From Bacteroidia bacterium (GTDB taxonomy: Bacteria > Bacteroidota > Bacteroidia > J057 > JADKCL01), in NCBI GenBank assembly GCA_020635905.1, contig JACJYV010000005.1, positions 124,001 to 188,000 of the forward strand: a DNA stretch of 64,000 nucleotides, in the 5' to 3' direction. The position numbers were made by a program, and so were the translations under genes. Positions 27,053 to 35,398 of the stretch are shown piece after piece. The notes beneath the pieces were generated by a model that had not been told where the DNA came from, did not search any database, and saw only the letters and a list, made by a program, of their open reading frames with translations. Position 1 is the stretch's first letter. Every line of letters begins with the position of its first letter.

Positions 27053-27138
27053 GTGTTGGGTTTTGGGTGTTGGGTTTTGGGTGTTGGGTTTTGGGTTTTG
27101 GGTTTTGGGTTTTGGGTTTTGGGTTTTGGGTTTTGGGA
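27053..27138 (+). repeat. (TTTTGGG)n tandem tract, 12 G-triplets at 7 bp period
   Basis: GGG triplets occur every 7 nt from 27058 to 27137 (12 of them), with TTTT or TGTT linkers, so the plus strand is a strong candidate for G-quadruplex formation. It separates the carbamoyltransferase stop (27189) from the SxtJ start (27030), so the shared mRNA would carry CCCAAAA repeats. It is flanked by 'gctgttagcagtt' and 'gctgaaagctgaccgctgatt' sequences resembling small intergenic repeats. Confidence 0.9.
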
Positions 27139-27188
27139 GCATGGCGTGGGATGCTTTTTGCTGAAAGCTGACCGCTGATTGCCCCTTG

Positions 27189-29066
27189 CTAATCAAGCGG
27201 ATAATCCTCCTTCCAGGTTTCTTTTTCGGGCCATTCAGGTTGGTCATTTTTGGCGAAAAGGTAATTCCCCACCACCAGATAATCCATTTCCGTGCGCATA
27301 AAACAGCGATAGGCATCGCCGGGGGTGCACACAATGGGCTCGCCCCGCACGTTGAAGCTGGTATTCACCAGCAAACTTTCACCCGTCAGGCTGCGGAACG
27401 CGCTGATCAATTCCCAAAAGCGGGGATTGGTGTCGTGGTGCACGGTCTGCACCCGGGCTGAGAAATCCAGGTGGGTGATGGCCGGCAGATCTGACCGCTC
27501 GAAATACAGTTTTTCGAGCAGAGGCAGATCCTGAAATCCTTCAGGCAGCTTTTTGCGGCGCTCATTTTTCACCTGAGCCACCAGCAGCATGTAGGGCGAA
27601 TCCACCTCCAGGTCAAAGTATTTGTCCACGTCACCTGCCAGCACCGAAGGTGCAAAGGGGCGGAAACTTTCGCGGTATTTGATCTTCAGATTGAGTTTTT
27701 TCTGCATTTCAGGGTTGCGCGGGTCGCCCAAAATGCTGCGGTTGCCCAACGAACGGGGCCCCCATTCCATCCTGCCCTGAAACCAGCCGACCACATTTCC
27801 TTCGGAAATGATCTTTGCCGTGGCTTTGGCCAGGTCGTCGAATTCGGGAAAGTGGGTGAAAGCGGCATCGTGGCTTCGGGCCATTTGAAGAATTTCCTTG
27901 TCCGAAAATTCGGGGCCGAGATAAGCGCCCGACATCCCATCACGGCCCTTTCCAGGCATGTATGCATGCCCTCCATCAATGTAGTGGGCAGCCCAGGCGG
28001 CTCCCAGGGCGCCGCCAGCATCTCCAGCTGCAGGCTGAATAAATATCTGATCGAAAATCTTCGCTTCCAGCAATTTTCCGTTGGCCACACAATTGAGCGC
28101 TACCCCGCCCGCCAGCACCAGATCGGACATGCTGGTAATTTTTCGTGCATGTTGGGCCATATTCAAAACCGCTTCCTCGGTCACCTGCTGAATGGCCAGG
28201 GCCAGGTCGCAATGCGCCTGAGTCAGTTCAGACTCGGCTTCCCGGCGGGGAAATCCAAACAGTTTTTCCCATTTGCGGTCTTGCACCATGCGCAACCCAA
28301 AAGCATATTTGAAATAAGTCTGATCAAGGTGAACGGAACCATCTGTTTTGAGATCGATGAGTTCGGTTTTGATCAGGTCCCTAAATTTCGCGGTTTGTTC
28401 GGCCGTAGGATTGCCGTAAGGCGCGAGTCCCATCAACTTATATTCCCCGCTGTTGACCCGAAAACCCAAAAAATACGTGAATGCAGAGTACAAAAGTCCG
28501 AGAGAATGGGGAAAACGCAATTCCTGTAAAACTTCCACCTGATTGCCCCTGGCCCGTCCAATGGAAGCAGTGGCCCACTCTCCCACCCCGTCGATGGTCA
28601 GGATGGCAGCTTCAGCAAAAGGAGAGGCAAAAAAGGCGCTGGCGCCGTGGGAAAGGTGGTGCTCTGGAAAGAGAAAACGGGTCTTTTTGCGGTCCCAGGT
28701 GCCAATTTTTTTGAATTCATCCACCAGCAACTTGCGCAGGAACAATTTTTCCTTGATCCAGACTGGGATAGACATCAAAAAGGAGCGAATGCCCTTGGGG
28801 GCAAAGCCATAATAGGTTTCCAGCAGGCGCTCAAATTTCAGGAAGGGTTTGTCGTAAAAAGCAATTACATCCAGGTCTTTGGTTTGGATTCCCGCCTCCT
28901 CCAGACAAAATCTGACCGCATTTTCGGGAAAGGAATCGTCGTGTTTTTTGCGGGTAAAACGCTCTTCCTGGGCCGCAGCCACGATCTTCCCATCGCACAG
29001 CAAAGCCGCAGCGGAATCGTGGTAAAAGGCAGAAATGCCGAGAATGTAGGTTTTTCCAGAGCGCAT
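27189..29066 (-). CDS. Carbamoyltransferase, NodU/CmcH family
   Basis: 625 residues, matching the two-domain family. The N-terminal YrdC-independent Kae1-like carbamoyl-transfer domain shows the opening ILGISAFYHDSAAALLCDGKIVAAAQEERFTR, metal-binding HHLSHGASAF, DGVGEWATASIG and GEYKLMGLAPYG; the C-terminal domain has GWFQGRMEWGPRSLGNRSILGDPR and the ENTS-like VNTSFNVRGEPIVCTP. It uses carbamoyl phosphate and ATP to form an O-carbamoyl group on a sugar or natural product. With SxtJ adjacent, it probably modifies a surface glycan or secondary metabolite; the acceptor is not identifiable. The start at 29066 is supported by the conserved MRSGKTYILGIS. Confidence 0.92.
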   Translation of the reverse strand: MRSGKTYILGISAFYHDSAAALLCDGKIVAAAQEERFTRKKHDDSFPENAVRFCLEEAGIQTKDLDVIAFYDKPFLKFERLLETYYGFAPKGIRSFLMSIPVWIKEKLFLRKLLVDEFKKIGTWDRKKTRFLFPEHHLSHGASAFFASPFAEAAILTIDGVGEWATASIGRARGNQVEVLQELRFPHSLGLLYSAFTYFLGFRVNSGEYKLMGLAPYGNPTAEQTAKFRDLIKTELIDLKTDGSVHLDQTYFKYAFGLRMVQDRKWEKLFGFPRREAESELTQAHCDLALAIQQVTEEAVLNMAQHARKITSMSDLVLAGGVALNCVANGKLLEAKIFDQIFIQPAAGDAGGALGAAWAAHYIDGGHAYMPGKGRDGMSGAYLGPEFSDKEILQMARSHDAAFTHFPEFDDLAKATAKIISEGNVVGWFQGRMEWGPRSLGNRSILGDPRNPEMQKKLNLKIKYRESFRPFAPSVLAGDVDKYFDLEVDSPYMLLVAQVKNERRKKLPEGFQDLPLLEKLYFERSDLPAITHLDFSARVQTVHHDTNPRFWELISAFRSLTGESLLVNTSFNVRGEPIVCTPGDAYRCFMRTEMDYLVVGNYLFAKNDQPEWPEKETWKEDYPLD

Positions 29067-29391
29067 AAAACAGTTTTCTGTTTACGGTCAATTTTTGTCA
29101 AATTTCATTTCGCGATCCCAGAACCCTAAACCGTAATCCGACCGCTAATTACAGATTTTATTAAAAAAAACGAATAACCCTCATTGAACTATTTGCAATA
29201 TATGGGGTCGATTGCTAACAAATTCATCGAAATAAAAAAGGTGAACTGTTGATTCCAAAATGACCAGATTTTTGCGCTTTGAAAACGGAACAATCCCTTA
29301 TTTTTTTTTGTTCCAGAAGGTGAATGGATTAATTTTGCTTGCTCCTGACAAGAAATAATTCAACATAAAAACACCTTAAAAATTCCAGGCA
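29067..29391. other. Divergent promoter region, carbamoyltransferase / aconitase
   Basis: 325 bp between two divergent genes. The right half holds the aconitase promoter (29307-29337). The left half is AT-rich with no further recognisable element. Confidence 0.6.
29307..29337 (+). promoter_or_regulatory. Aconitase promoter (TTTG-N19-TAATTTTG)
   Basis: TTTG 29307-29310 and TAATTTTG 29330-29337, 19 nt apart, match the Bacteroidota consensus. Predicted transcription start is near 29343, giving an approximately 50 nt leader before ATG 29392. Confidence 0.7.
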
Positions 29392-31659
29392 ATGGCTTTC
29401 GACATCGACATGATTCAAAAGGTTTATGCTGAGCTTCCCGGCAAAATTGCGGCTGCCCGCAAAGTTTTGGGACGCCCCATGACCTTATCCGAAAAAATTC
29501 TCTATTCCCACCTTTACGACGGAAAAGCAACTGAAGCTTTTGGCCGCGGCAAATCCTACGTGGACTTCAGCCCCGACCGGGTGGCAATGCAGGATGCAAC
29601 GGCTCAGATGGCCCTCCTGCAGTTTATGATGGCTGGCAAAGAAAAAGTCGCTGTTCCCTCCACCGTGCACTGCGATCACCTGATCCAGGCAAAAGACGGC
29701 GCCTCCACCGACCTCGCCACTGCCAATTCCTCCAACAGCGAAGTATATGGCTTTTTGGGAACGGTTTCCAATAAATACGGAATTGGTTTCTGGAAGCCCG
29801 GAGCAGGAATTATTCACCAGGTTGTTCTGGAAAATTACGCTTTCCCCGGCGGCATGATGATCGGGACAGACTCCCACACTGTGAACGCAGGCGGCCTCGG
29901 CATGGTTGCGATTGGGGTAGGTGGAGCAGATGCGGTGGATGTGATGGCTGGCATGGCCTGGGAATTGAAAATGCCCAAACTGATCGGGGTAAAACTGACC
30001 GGCAGCATGAATGGCTGGACTTCAGCCAAGGATGTGATCCTGAAAGTGGCTGGCATCCTTACCGTGGACGGCGGCACGGGCGCCATCGTGGAATACTTCG
30101 GACCTGGAGCCAAAAACATTTCCTGTACAGGAAAAGGCACCATCTGCAACATGGGCGCTGAAATTGGAGCCACCACTTCCACCTTCGAATACGACAGCCG
30201 CATGCGCGACTATCTGGTGGGCACGGGCCGCGAAGACGTGGCCAAACTGGCCGATGCCGTGGCTGAGCACCTGCGCTCAGACGACGAAGTCAACGCCAAT
30301 CCCGAAAAATACTACGATCAGGTGATCGAAATTAATCTCGACACCCTCGAACCCCACGTAAACGGCCCTTTCACCCCAGACGCCGCCTGGCCTATCTCCA
30401 AGCTTGGACAAGTTGCCCGCGAAAATGGCTGGCCCATTGAAGTGGAAGTTGGTCTGATTGGTTCCTGCACCAACTCTTCCTACGAAGACATTACCCGCTC
30501 GGCCTCCGTGGCCCGTCAGGCCAAAGCCAATAACATCGAATCCAAAGCTGAATTCAACGTGACCCCCGGCTCTGAAATGATCCGTTACACCATGGAACGC
30601 GACGGCCTGATGGACGACTTTGGCGACATTGGGGGAGTGGTAATGGCCAACGCCTGCGGTCCCTGCATTGGACAGTGGGCCCGCCACACCAATAATCCCG
30701 AGAAGAAAAACACCATCGTTACCTCTTTCAACCGCAACTTCAAAAAGCGTAACGACGGCAACCCCAATACCCACGCTTTCGTGGCTTCTCCCGAACTCAC
30801 CACGGCTCTGACCATTGCCGGTCGTTTGGATTTCAACCCCATGACTGACACCCTGACCACCCGGGACGGCAAGCAGGTGAAACTGGCTGAACCCAAAGGT
30901 TTGGAACTTCCTCCCAAAGGTTTTGCCGTGGAAGATGCCGGATTTGTGGCTCCCGCTGAAAACGGAGGTGGAATTACGGTCAATGTAGCCCCTGATTCCA
31001 AGCGTCTGCAGTTGTTGACTCCTTTCCCGGCCTGGGAGGGCACCGACCTGAAAGGCCTGAAGCTTTTCATCAAAGCTCAGGGCAAATGCACCACTGACCA
31101 CATTTCCATGGCTGGTCCCTGGTTGCGTTTCCGTGGTCACCTCGAAAACATCTCAGACAACCTGATGATGGGCGCGGTGAATGCCTTCAACGGAGAAGCC
31201 AATAACGTGAAAAACGCCCTGACCGGCGAGTATATGCCTGCCCCCAAGGTAGGCAAAGCCTACCGTGCAGCTGGCGTAAGCTCGGTCATGATCGGCGACG
31301 AAAACTACGGAGAAGGATCCTCCCGCGAGCATGCGGCCATGGAGCCCCGCTTTGTGGGCGTCAAAGCCGTGATCGTACGTTCCTTTGCCCGTATCGCAGA
31401 AACCAACCTTAAAAAGCAGGGCGCACTCGCCCTGACCTTCGCCAATCCGGCCGATTACGACCTGATCCGTGAAGATGATACCTTTGATCTGCTCGGCCTG
31501 ACCGAATTTGCCCCTGGCAGCCAGGTCACCGTGGTGCTCCACCATGCCGACGGTTCCACCGACCAGTTCAAGGCCAATCATTCTTATTCCGACATCCAGA
31601 TCGAGTGGTTCAAGGCAGGATCTGCCCTGAATCTGATCCGCCAGCAGGCCGAGAAATAA
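29392..31659 (+). CDS. acn: Aconitate hydratase (mitochondrial-type)
   Basis: 755 residues, the length of the mitochondrial-type aconitase rather than bacterial AcnA (~890) or AcnB (~860). The [4Fe-4S] cysteines are seen in IGSCTNSSYED (about residue 358) and ACGPCIGQW (about 421). Substrate-binding and swivel-domain motifs include DSHTVNAGGLGM, RFRGHLENISDN and EHAAMEPRFVG. It isomerises citrate and isocitrate in the TCA cycle, and the cluster makes it oxygen-sensitive. Its own promoter and terminator bracket it. This form is common in Bacteroidota. Together with fumC 18 kb away it indicates a functioning oxidative TCA cycle. Confidence 0.97.
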   Translation: MAFDIDMIQKVYAELPGKIAAARKVLGRPMTLSEKILYSHLYDGKATEAFGRGKSYVDFSPDRVAMQDATAQMALLQFMMAGKEKVAVPSTVHCDHLIQAKDGASTDLATANSSNSEVYGFLGTVSNKYGIGFWKPGAGIIHQVVLENYAFPGGMMIGTDSHTVNAGGLGMVAIGVGGADAVDVMAGMAWELKMPKLIGVKLTGSMNGWTSAKDVILKVAGILTVDGGTGAIVEYFGPGAKNISCTGKGTICNMGAEIGATTSTFEYDSRMRDYLVGTGREDVAKLADAVAEHLRSDDEVNANPEKYYDQVIEINLDTLEPHVNGPFTPDAAWPISKLGQVARENGWPIEVEVGLIGSCTNSSYEDITRSASVARQAKANNIESKAEFNVTPGSEMIRYTMERDGLMDDFGDIGGVVMANACGPCIGQWARHTNNPEKKNTIVTSFNRNFKKRNDGNPNTHAFVASPELTTALTIAGRLDFNPMTDTLTTRDGKQVKLAEPKGLELPPKGFAVEDAGFVAPAENGGGITVNVAPDSKRLQLLTPFPAWEGTDLKGLKLFIKAQGKCTTDHISMAGPWLRFRGHLENISDNLMMGAVNAFNGEANNVKNALTGEYMPAPKVGKAYRAAGVSSVMIGDENYGEGSSREHAAMEPRFVGVKAVIVRSFARIAETNLKKQGALALTFANPADYDLIREDDTFDLLGLTEFAPGSQVTVVLHHADGSTDQFKANHSYSDIQIEWFKAGSALNLIRQQAEK

Positions 31660-31685
31660 GGCAAAATACAATTGAAGATGGATCA

Positions 31686-31718
31686 AGAGGATGCTCCGCG
31701 AGGGGCGTCCTCTTTTGG
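31686..31718 (+). terminator. Aconitase intrinsic terminator
   Basis: 12 bp stem (agaggatgctcc 31686-31697 with ggggcgtcctct 31702-31713, two G-T wobbles) closed by a GCGA tetraloop, followed by a short T run. It lies 27 bp after the acn stop. Confidence 0.88.
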
Positions 31719-31800
31719 TTTTTGGGGTTCGACCTCGGGCCGTGCCAGGCCACGGTCAATTTCACCCACATCTGGACCTGAGTTGAGGTGTGTTTCAAAA

Positions 31801-31863
31801 GGGAACCTCCAAAAACTTCAATCTCATCGCTGGACTTGATCTTCTGTGTTTTTTGAGATTCCC
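31801..31863 (-). repeat. Interspersed element copy B (internally deleted)
   Basis: A 63 bp copy in reverse orientation: ends gggaacctccaaaaac (31801-31816) and gttttttgagattccc (31848-31863) pair with two mismatches. The reverse complement reads aaaaaacacagaagatcaag and then tccagcgatgagattgaag, so about 55 bp of core is missing. It lies immediately upstream of the promoter of the lipoprotein gene. Confidence 0.78.
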
Positions 31864-31878
31864 AATACTTTGACTTTG

Positions 31879-31886
31879 TATATTTG
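31879..31886 (+). promoter_or_regulatory. -7 box (TATATTTG) directly before a start codon
   Basis: TATATTTG matches TAnnTTTG, with several TTTG/TTG motifs upstream (31852-31878). It ends only 3 bp before ATG 31890, which would imply a leaderless or nearly leaderless mRNA. Confidence 0.5.
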
Positions 31887-31889
31887 CAG

Positions 31890-32579
31890 ATGCACAAAGC
31901 CCAATTGATTTTATTATTGTTCCTGGTGACAATTTTGACTGCCTGCGGCAGTCAGACCGATTCCAAAGGCCCCAAATGGACCGACGACACCCTGGAAACC
32001 CAGACTCCCAAAACCATTGATCCGGACGATCTGACCCAGGTTTTGCCCGATCAGCAGGAAATGAATTTTGAAACCCGGGTGCGGGAAGTGACACAAAAAC
32101 TGTTCAGTACGGATTTTAAGGAGGATCGCATTGATGTAATGGAGGAAACGCCCCGCTGGTCGAATTCCAAAAAATCCGTATTCAAAAAATACCTGCGGCA
32201 ACAGACCATTGCCAACGAATACGGAAATAAAATTTACATTCGTCCCATTTTTAAAGCCTGGGAATTCAAATCTGAAGCGGACATGCGCACCACCCTGAGC
32301 GACTGGCTCAACGGCCATGAAAGCAGTGACCCCGACCAGATCGAATTGGGTGAAAATGTGGAAGCACTAAAATCTCCTCCTTTTGTGTGTGCCATCCGAA
32401 ATCAGGAAATCTACATGATTTTTTCGGCCTGCGTATTCTCAGGCGAAGCCTGGGACAACCTCAAAAAGGCATTCTGGGATGAATTTTCGCAAAAGGGAAC
32501 CCTTTATCTTTTTGAAGTGGCTTGCGGCGCAGGCACACTGACTTATCTCCAAACTCCCGAGACCAGCCATGAAATTTGA
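31890..32579 (+). CDS. Lipoprotein of unknown function
   Basis: 229 residues from ATG 31890 (MHKAQLILLLFLVTILTACGSQ); the in-frame TTG two codons earlier falls inside the -7 box. The LTAC lipobox makes Cys the acylated residue, so it is anchored to the outer or inner membrane. The mature part (PKWTDDTLETQTPKTIDPDDLTQV..., ARWSN/FKKYLRQQTIANEYGNKIYIRPIFKAWEF) shows no family I recognise. It overlaps the following DUF3365 gene by 11 bp, indicating co-translation. Its neighbours are envelope proteins, so it may belong to a surface complex. Confidence 0.75.
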   Translation: MHKAQLILLLFLVTILTACGSQTDSKGPKWTDDTLETQTPKTIDPDDLTQVLPDQQEMNFETRVREVTQKLFSTDFKEDRIDVMEETPRWSNSKKSVFKKYLRQQTIANEYGNKIYIRPIFKAWEFKSEADMRTTLSDWLNGHESSDPDQIELGENVEALKSPPFVCAIRNQEIYMIFSACVFSGEAWDNLKKAFWDEFSQKGTLYLFEVACGAGTLTYLQTPETSHEI

Positions 32580-33201
32580 TTTAACCAAACTCGCTCTGCT
32601 GTTGACCTTGCTGCTGATCAATGGTCTGGCCCAAAGTTGTGGCGGAAAATCGACCGAAAAAGAGCCCGGGGCCCTGGCCCAACCAGACCCTGATCACCTC
32701 AGCCAGGAAGACCTGGCCTGGATGCAAAAAGGACTGGACATCATCGGGCCCAGCCAGCAGGTCCTGGGCGGAAAACTGAAGGCCGCGCTCGAAGCGGGCG
32801 GGGTGCAACATGCGGTACAATACTGCAATATCGCTGCCTTTCCCCTCATGGATTCCCTTTCCCAGACCTACCAGGTGAAGATCAGACGCACCAGCCTCAA
32901 AGCCCGCAATCCCAAAGATGCACCCGATGCGGCCGAACGGGAAATGCTTGAAAGTTTTACTGCCCGCTACCATGCGGGCGAAAGCCTGGATCCCGTGATC
33001 CGCAATCTGGAGGGTGGCAAAAAGGGATTTTATGCACCCATTCTGGTGCAGGAAATGTGTCTCAAATGTCATGGAATAAAAGGCACAGATATTGCTGATG
33101 CAGATTATGCAATAATTTCCGATCTTTATCCAAAGGATCTGGCGACAGAATACAAAAGCGGCGACCTGCGGGGTATCTGGAGCCTGACCTTTACGCCTTG
33201 A
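32569..33201 (+). CDS. Lipoprotein with DUF3365 / Tll0287-like heme domain
   Basis: 210 residues. The signal ends at a lipobox (INGLAQSCGG). The mature domain has the DUF3365 layout: QYCNIAAFPLMDSLSQTYQVKIRRTSLKARNPKDAPDAAE and a single c-type heme site CLKCHG near the C-terminus (about residue 160). Structurally known homologues bind heme in a redox-sensing PAS-like fold and are often fused to sensor kinases; here it stands alone. It could be a redox or gas sensor at the envelope. It overlaps the preceding lipoprotein gene by 11 bp and is 12 bp from the next gene, so it belongs to an operon ending in a CHASE2 protein. Confidence 0.85.
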   Translation: MKFDLTKLALLLTLLLINGLAQSCGGKSTEKEPGALAQPDPDHLSQEDLAWMQKGLDIIGPSQQVLGGKLKAALEAGGVQHAVQYCNIAAFPLMDSLSQTYQVKIRRTSLKARNPKDAPDAAEREMLESFTARYHAGESLDPVIRNLEGGKKGFYAPILVQEMCLKCHGIKGTDIADADYAIISDLYPKDLATEYKSGDLRGIWSLTFTP

Positions 33202-33213
33202 AAACCACAGAAA

Positions 33214-34041
33214 ATGAAACATTTTCGCCTCCAACTTCTGACTTTTTTGCTGCTGTTTGCCGGCTTCACCCGCGCTCAGGATACCTACCATGTCATTTAT
33301 GTGAAAGGGCTGATCGTAAACAAAGCCAATAATAATCCCCTCAAACAGGGCGATCAGATAGATTCCAACACAGAAATCGTCTTCAAAAGCACAGACGCGC
33401 TGGCCACCATCCTTTCCAAAAGCAAAGGCCGTTTCAACCTCAAATCAGGCCAGGCCAGTGGATCGGGCCAAAGCGAATTCATGGCTTACGTACGAAATTG
33501 CATTTCCCCACCCAATCCCCACCTGAGCTCCAGCCTTGGAAAATCGGCCAATCTGGAGCAGTTTCAGCGCAAAGGGCAGGAAAAGAAGCTGGTTGTGCTA
33601 AGGCAAATCAAAATTCAGGTGGATTCTGAAAATTATCCTCCCAATGCCTCTGAATTTACCCTGACTTCGGCCCCTCTGGAAGCAGACAAACTGGATGTGA
33701 ACCAGTTGCGCTACCTGGAAAGGGAAAAAGACCATATTTTGATCGGGCATGAGGAAATATGGCAGGCACAAAAGGAAAATAATCCAGTTACCCTGGCGGG
33801 AATCATTACCCAAAATGGCCAGATTTCTGCCGAAAATTTCCCCTCAATTACCTTTGTAGCGCCTGATTTGGGGGAATTACAGAAATCCATTTCCACTTTG
33901 GTTGCAGTTCTTGATGAAACTGGCGCAGACGAGGAAGAAAAATTGGAAGAAATCCAGGGATTTCTCAAAGATCAGTTTGGGGAATTTTCGCCTAAGGACC
34001 TGGATTGGTGGCTCGAACAGGAATTCCCCGACGGACTTTAA
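33214..34041 (+). CDS. Secreted protein, possibly FecR-like beta domain
   Basis: 275 residues with a signal peptide (MKHFRLQLLTFLLLFAGFTRAQ). The first mature segment (YHVIYVKGLIVNKANNNPLKQGDQIDSNTEIVFKSTDALATILSKSKGRFNLKSG) resembles the small beta-domains found in FecR/PEGA-like envelope proteins: repeated strands with GD turns. The remainder is helical and acidic (LDETGADEEEKLEEIQGFL...), with no recognised motif. It starts 12 bp after the DUF3365 gene and overlaps or abuts the CHASE2 gene. The FecR resemblance is weak and by pattern only. Confidence 0.7.
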   Translation: MKHFRLQLLTFLLLFAGFTRAQDTYHVIYVKGLIVNKANNNPLKQGDQIDSNTEIVFKSTDALATILSKSKGRFNLKSGQASGSGQSEFMAYVRNCISPPNPHLSSSLGKSANLEQFQRKGQEKKLVVLRQIKIQVDSENYPPNASEFTLTSAPLEADKLDVNQLRYLEREKDHILIGHEEIWQAQKENNPVTLAGIITQNGQISAENFPSITFVAPDLGELQKSISTLVAVLDETGADEEEKLEEIQGFLKDQFGEFSPKDLDWWLEQEFPDGL

Positions 34042-34064
34042 GGAAATATTCAAAAAGCATTTCC

Positions 34065-35297
34065 TTGAAAAAAATCCCACCTAAACTCCTTCTGATCCTC
34101 ATGAGCCTCGGCCACGGACTGCTGATGGTGCTGCTGGCCGTCTGGATGATCACCTGGAGCTTCATGCACGGTGACGAGACCCTGGTGAACAGATATTCCT
34201 TTGCCATGCGGCGCACACTTTTGCCCGAATCTGACAAACCTCCACGCGACCATTTTCGCTTTATCAATACGGCCTACGACCTGCAACTGATCGACAAATT
34301 TGATGCGGACGGGGCGCCTTTGGGCAATCAGGTGATCACTGACCGGGCCAAACTGGGCCGCTTGTTTGATGTGCTGGCAAAACATCCTGAAGCTTACGAC
34401 TTTGTGATTTGCGATATTTTCTTTGAGGAAGCTGCACCCAACGATTCCCTCCTGCACGACGCATTGCGTCGCATGGACCCCAAAAAATGCATTCTGGTGG
34501 AGCACCGCGACCGCGAAGGCAAGCCCATGCCCCACATTTTTCACGATACAGGATTGCCCGCTGGTGTGGCCGATTTTTCGGAAAATGAAGGTGAATTTCT
34601 CAAATTCAGCCTGATGCGGGACGATACAACCCCCTATCTGCCCCTGCAGGTGTATCAGATCAGAAATGGAGCCACCATGGAACCCGGCACTTTTTTCTGG
34701 CAATTGAATGGAAAATCCGTTTTCAATGACTTCGTGCTGGACATGCGTATGCGCCCTTTCGACCTCTTTGAGGCCGAAGATCGTTACCCCGTCGATTTGC
34801 TGGGCGACCTTACTGCACCCTGGATTTCAGAGGAAGAAATTGTAGATCTGGTACAAGACAGATTTATCATTGTGGGGGATTTTGCCATCCGCGACCAACA
34901 TAATACGGCCTACGGCGAGGTTTCAGGACCTTTGATCCTGGCCAATATCTATTACGCCATCACTCAGGGAGATCCCATTTTGCGGCGCAGTATGCTTATT
35001 TTCCTTTTTATTGCCTTTTCTGCCATCTCCTATCTCATGATCTCGACCGACGATTTTCTGGAAGAATGGATTGTGGAACGGCTGGGAAAAAAGAATAAAG
35101 TCTTGCGAACCCTTTTACTGGGACTGAGTTACATGGTGATTTTTGGATTGATCAGTCTGATCACTTTCCTGTTTTACAGCATTCACATCAATTTTGTGAT
35201 TCTGACCCTCTATTTTGGTTTTCTGGAATGGGCCATCATCAAATTCAAAACCTGGAGAAAAGCTAAAAATCCGGCCCAGGAACCTCAGCAGGGTTGA
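34065..35297 (+). CDS. CHASE2-domain membrane protein without output domain
   Basis: About 410 residues. Start is uncertain: TTG 34065 (LKKIPPKLLLILMSLG) follows the previous stop by 23 bp; a GTG at 34005 would overlap it, and ATG 34101 is also possible. After a first helix (LLLILMSLGHGLLMVLLAVWMITW) comes an extracytoplasmic CHASE2-like region: YDFVICDIFFEEAAPNDSLLHDALRRMDPKKCILVEH, PYLPLQVYQI, FIIVGDFAIRDQHNTAYGEVSGPLILANIYYAI. Two or three membrane helices close the chain. CHASE2 is normally a sensor in front of a kinase or cyclase domain; none follows, only a basic tail (KTWRKAKNPAQEP). It may signal through partners such as the preceding proteins. Confidence 0.75.
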   Translation: MKKIPPKLLLILMSLGHGLLMVLLAVWMITWSFMHGDETLVNRYSFAMRRTLLPESDKPPRDHFRFINTAYDLQLIDKFDADGAPLGNQVITDRAKLGRLFDVLAKHPEAYDFVICDIFFEEAAPNDSLLHDALRRMDPKKCILVEHRDREGKPMPHIFHDTGLPAGVADFSENEGEFLKFSLMRDDTTPYLPLQVYQIRNGATMEPGTFFWQLNGKSVFNDFVLDMRMRPFDLFEAEDRYPVDLLGDLTAPWISEEEIVDLVQDRFIIVGDFAIRDQHNTAYGEVSGPLILANIYYAITQGDPILRRSMLIFLFIAFSAISYLMISTDDFLEEWIVERLGKKNKVLRTLLLGLSYMVIFGLISLITFLFYSIHINFVILTLYFGFLEWAIIKFKTWRKAKNPAQEPQQG

Positions 35298-35398
35298 TTT
35301 ATCCGTTCGGGAATCACTTTTTTCCGTTCGCATAGAAATAATGATTAAGCAATAATTTTTTCGTATTTTTCCCCTTTGCGGCAACTAATTATGATTCA

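Noticed and set aside
27053..27138. Chromosome-end (telomere) sequence
   Set aside because: TTTTGGG repeats resemble telomeric repeats, but the tract is internal, short and flanked by ordinary genes.
27014..27334. ORF of 106 residues with KPKTQNPKPKTQNP repeats
   Set aside because: It is the reverse reading of the TTTTGGG tract and overlaps the carbamoyltransferase end in another frame.
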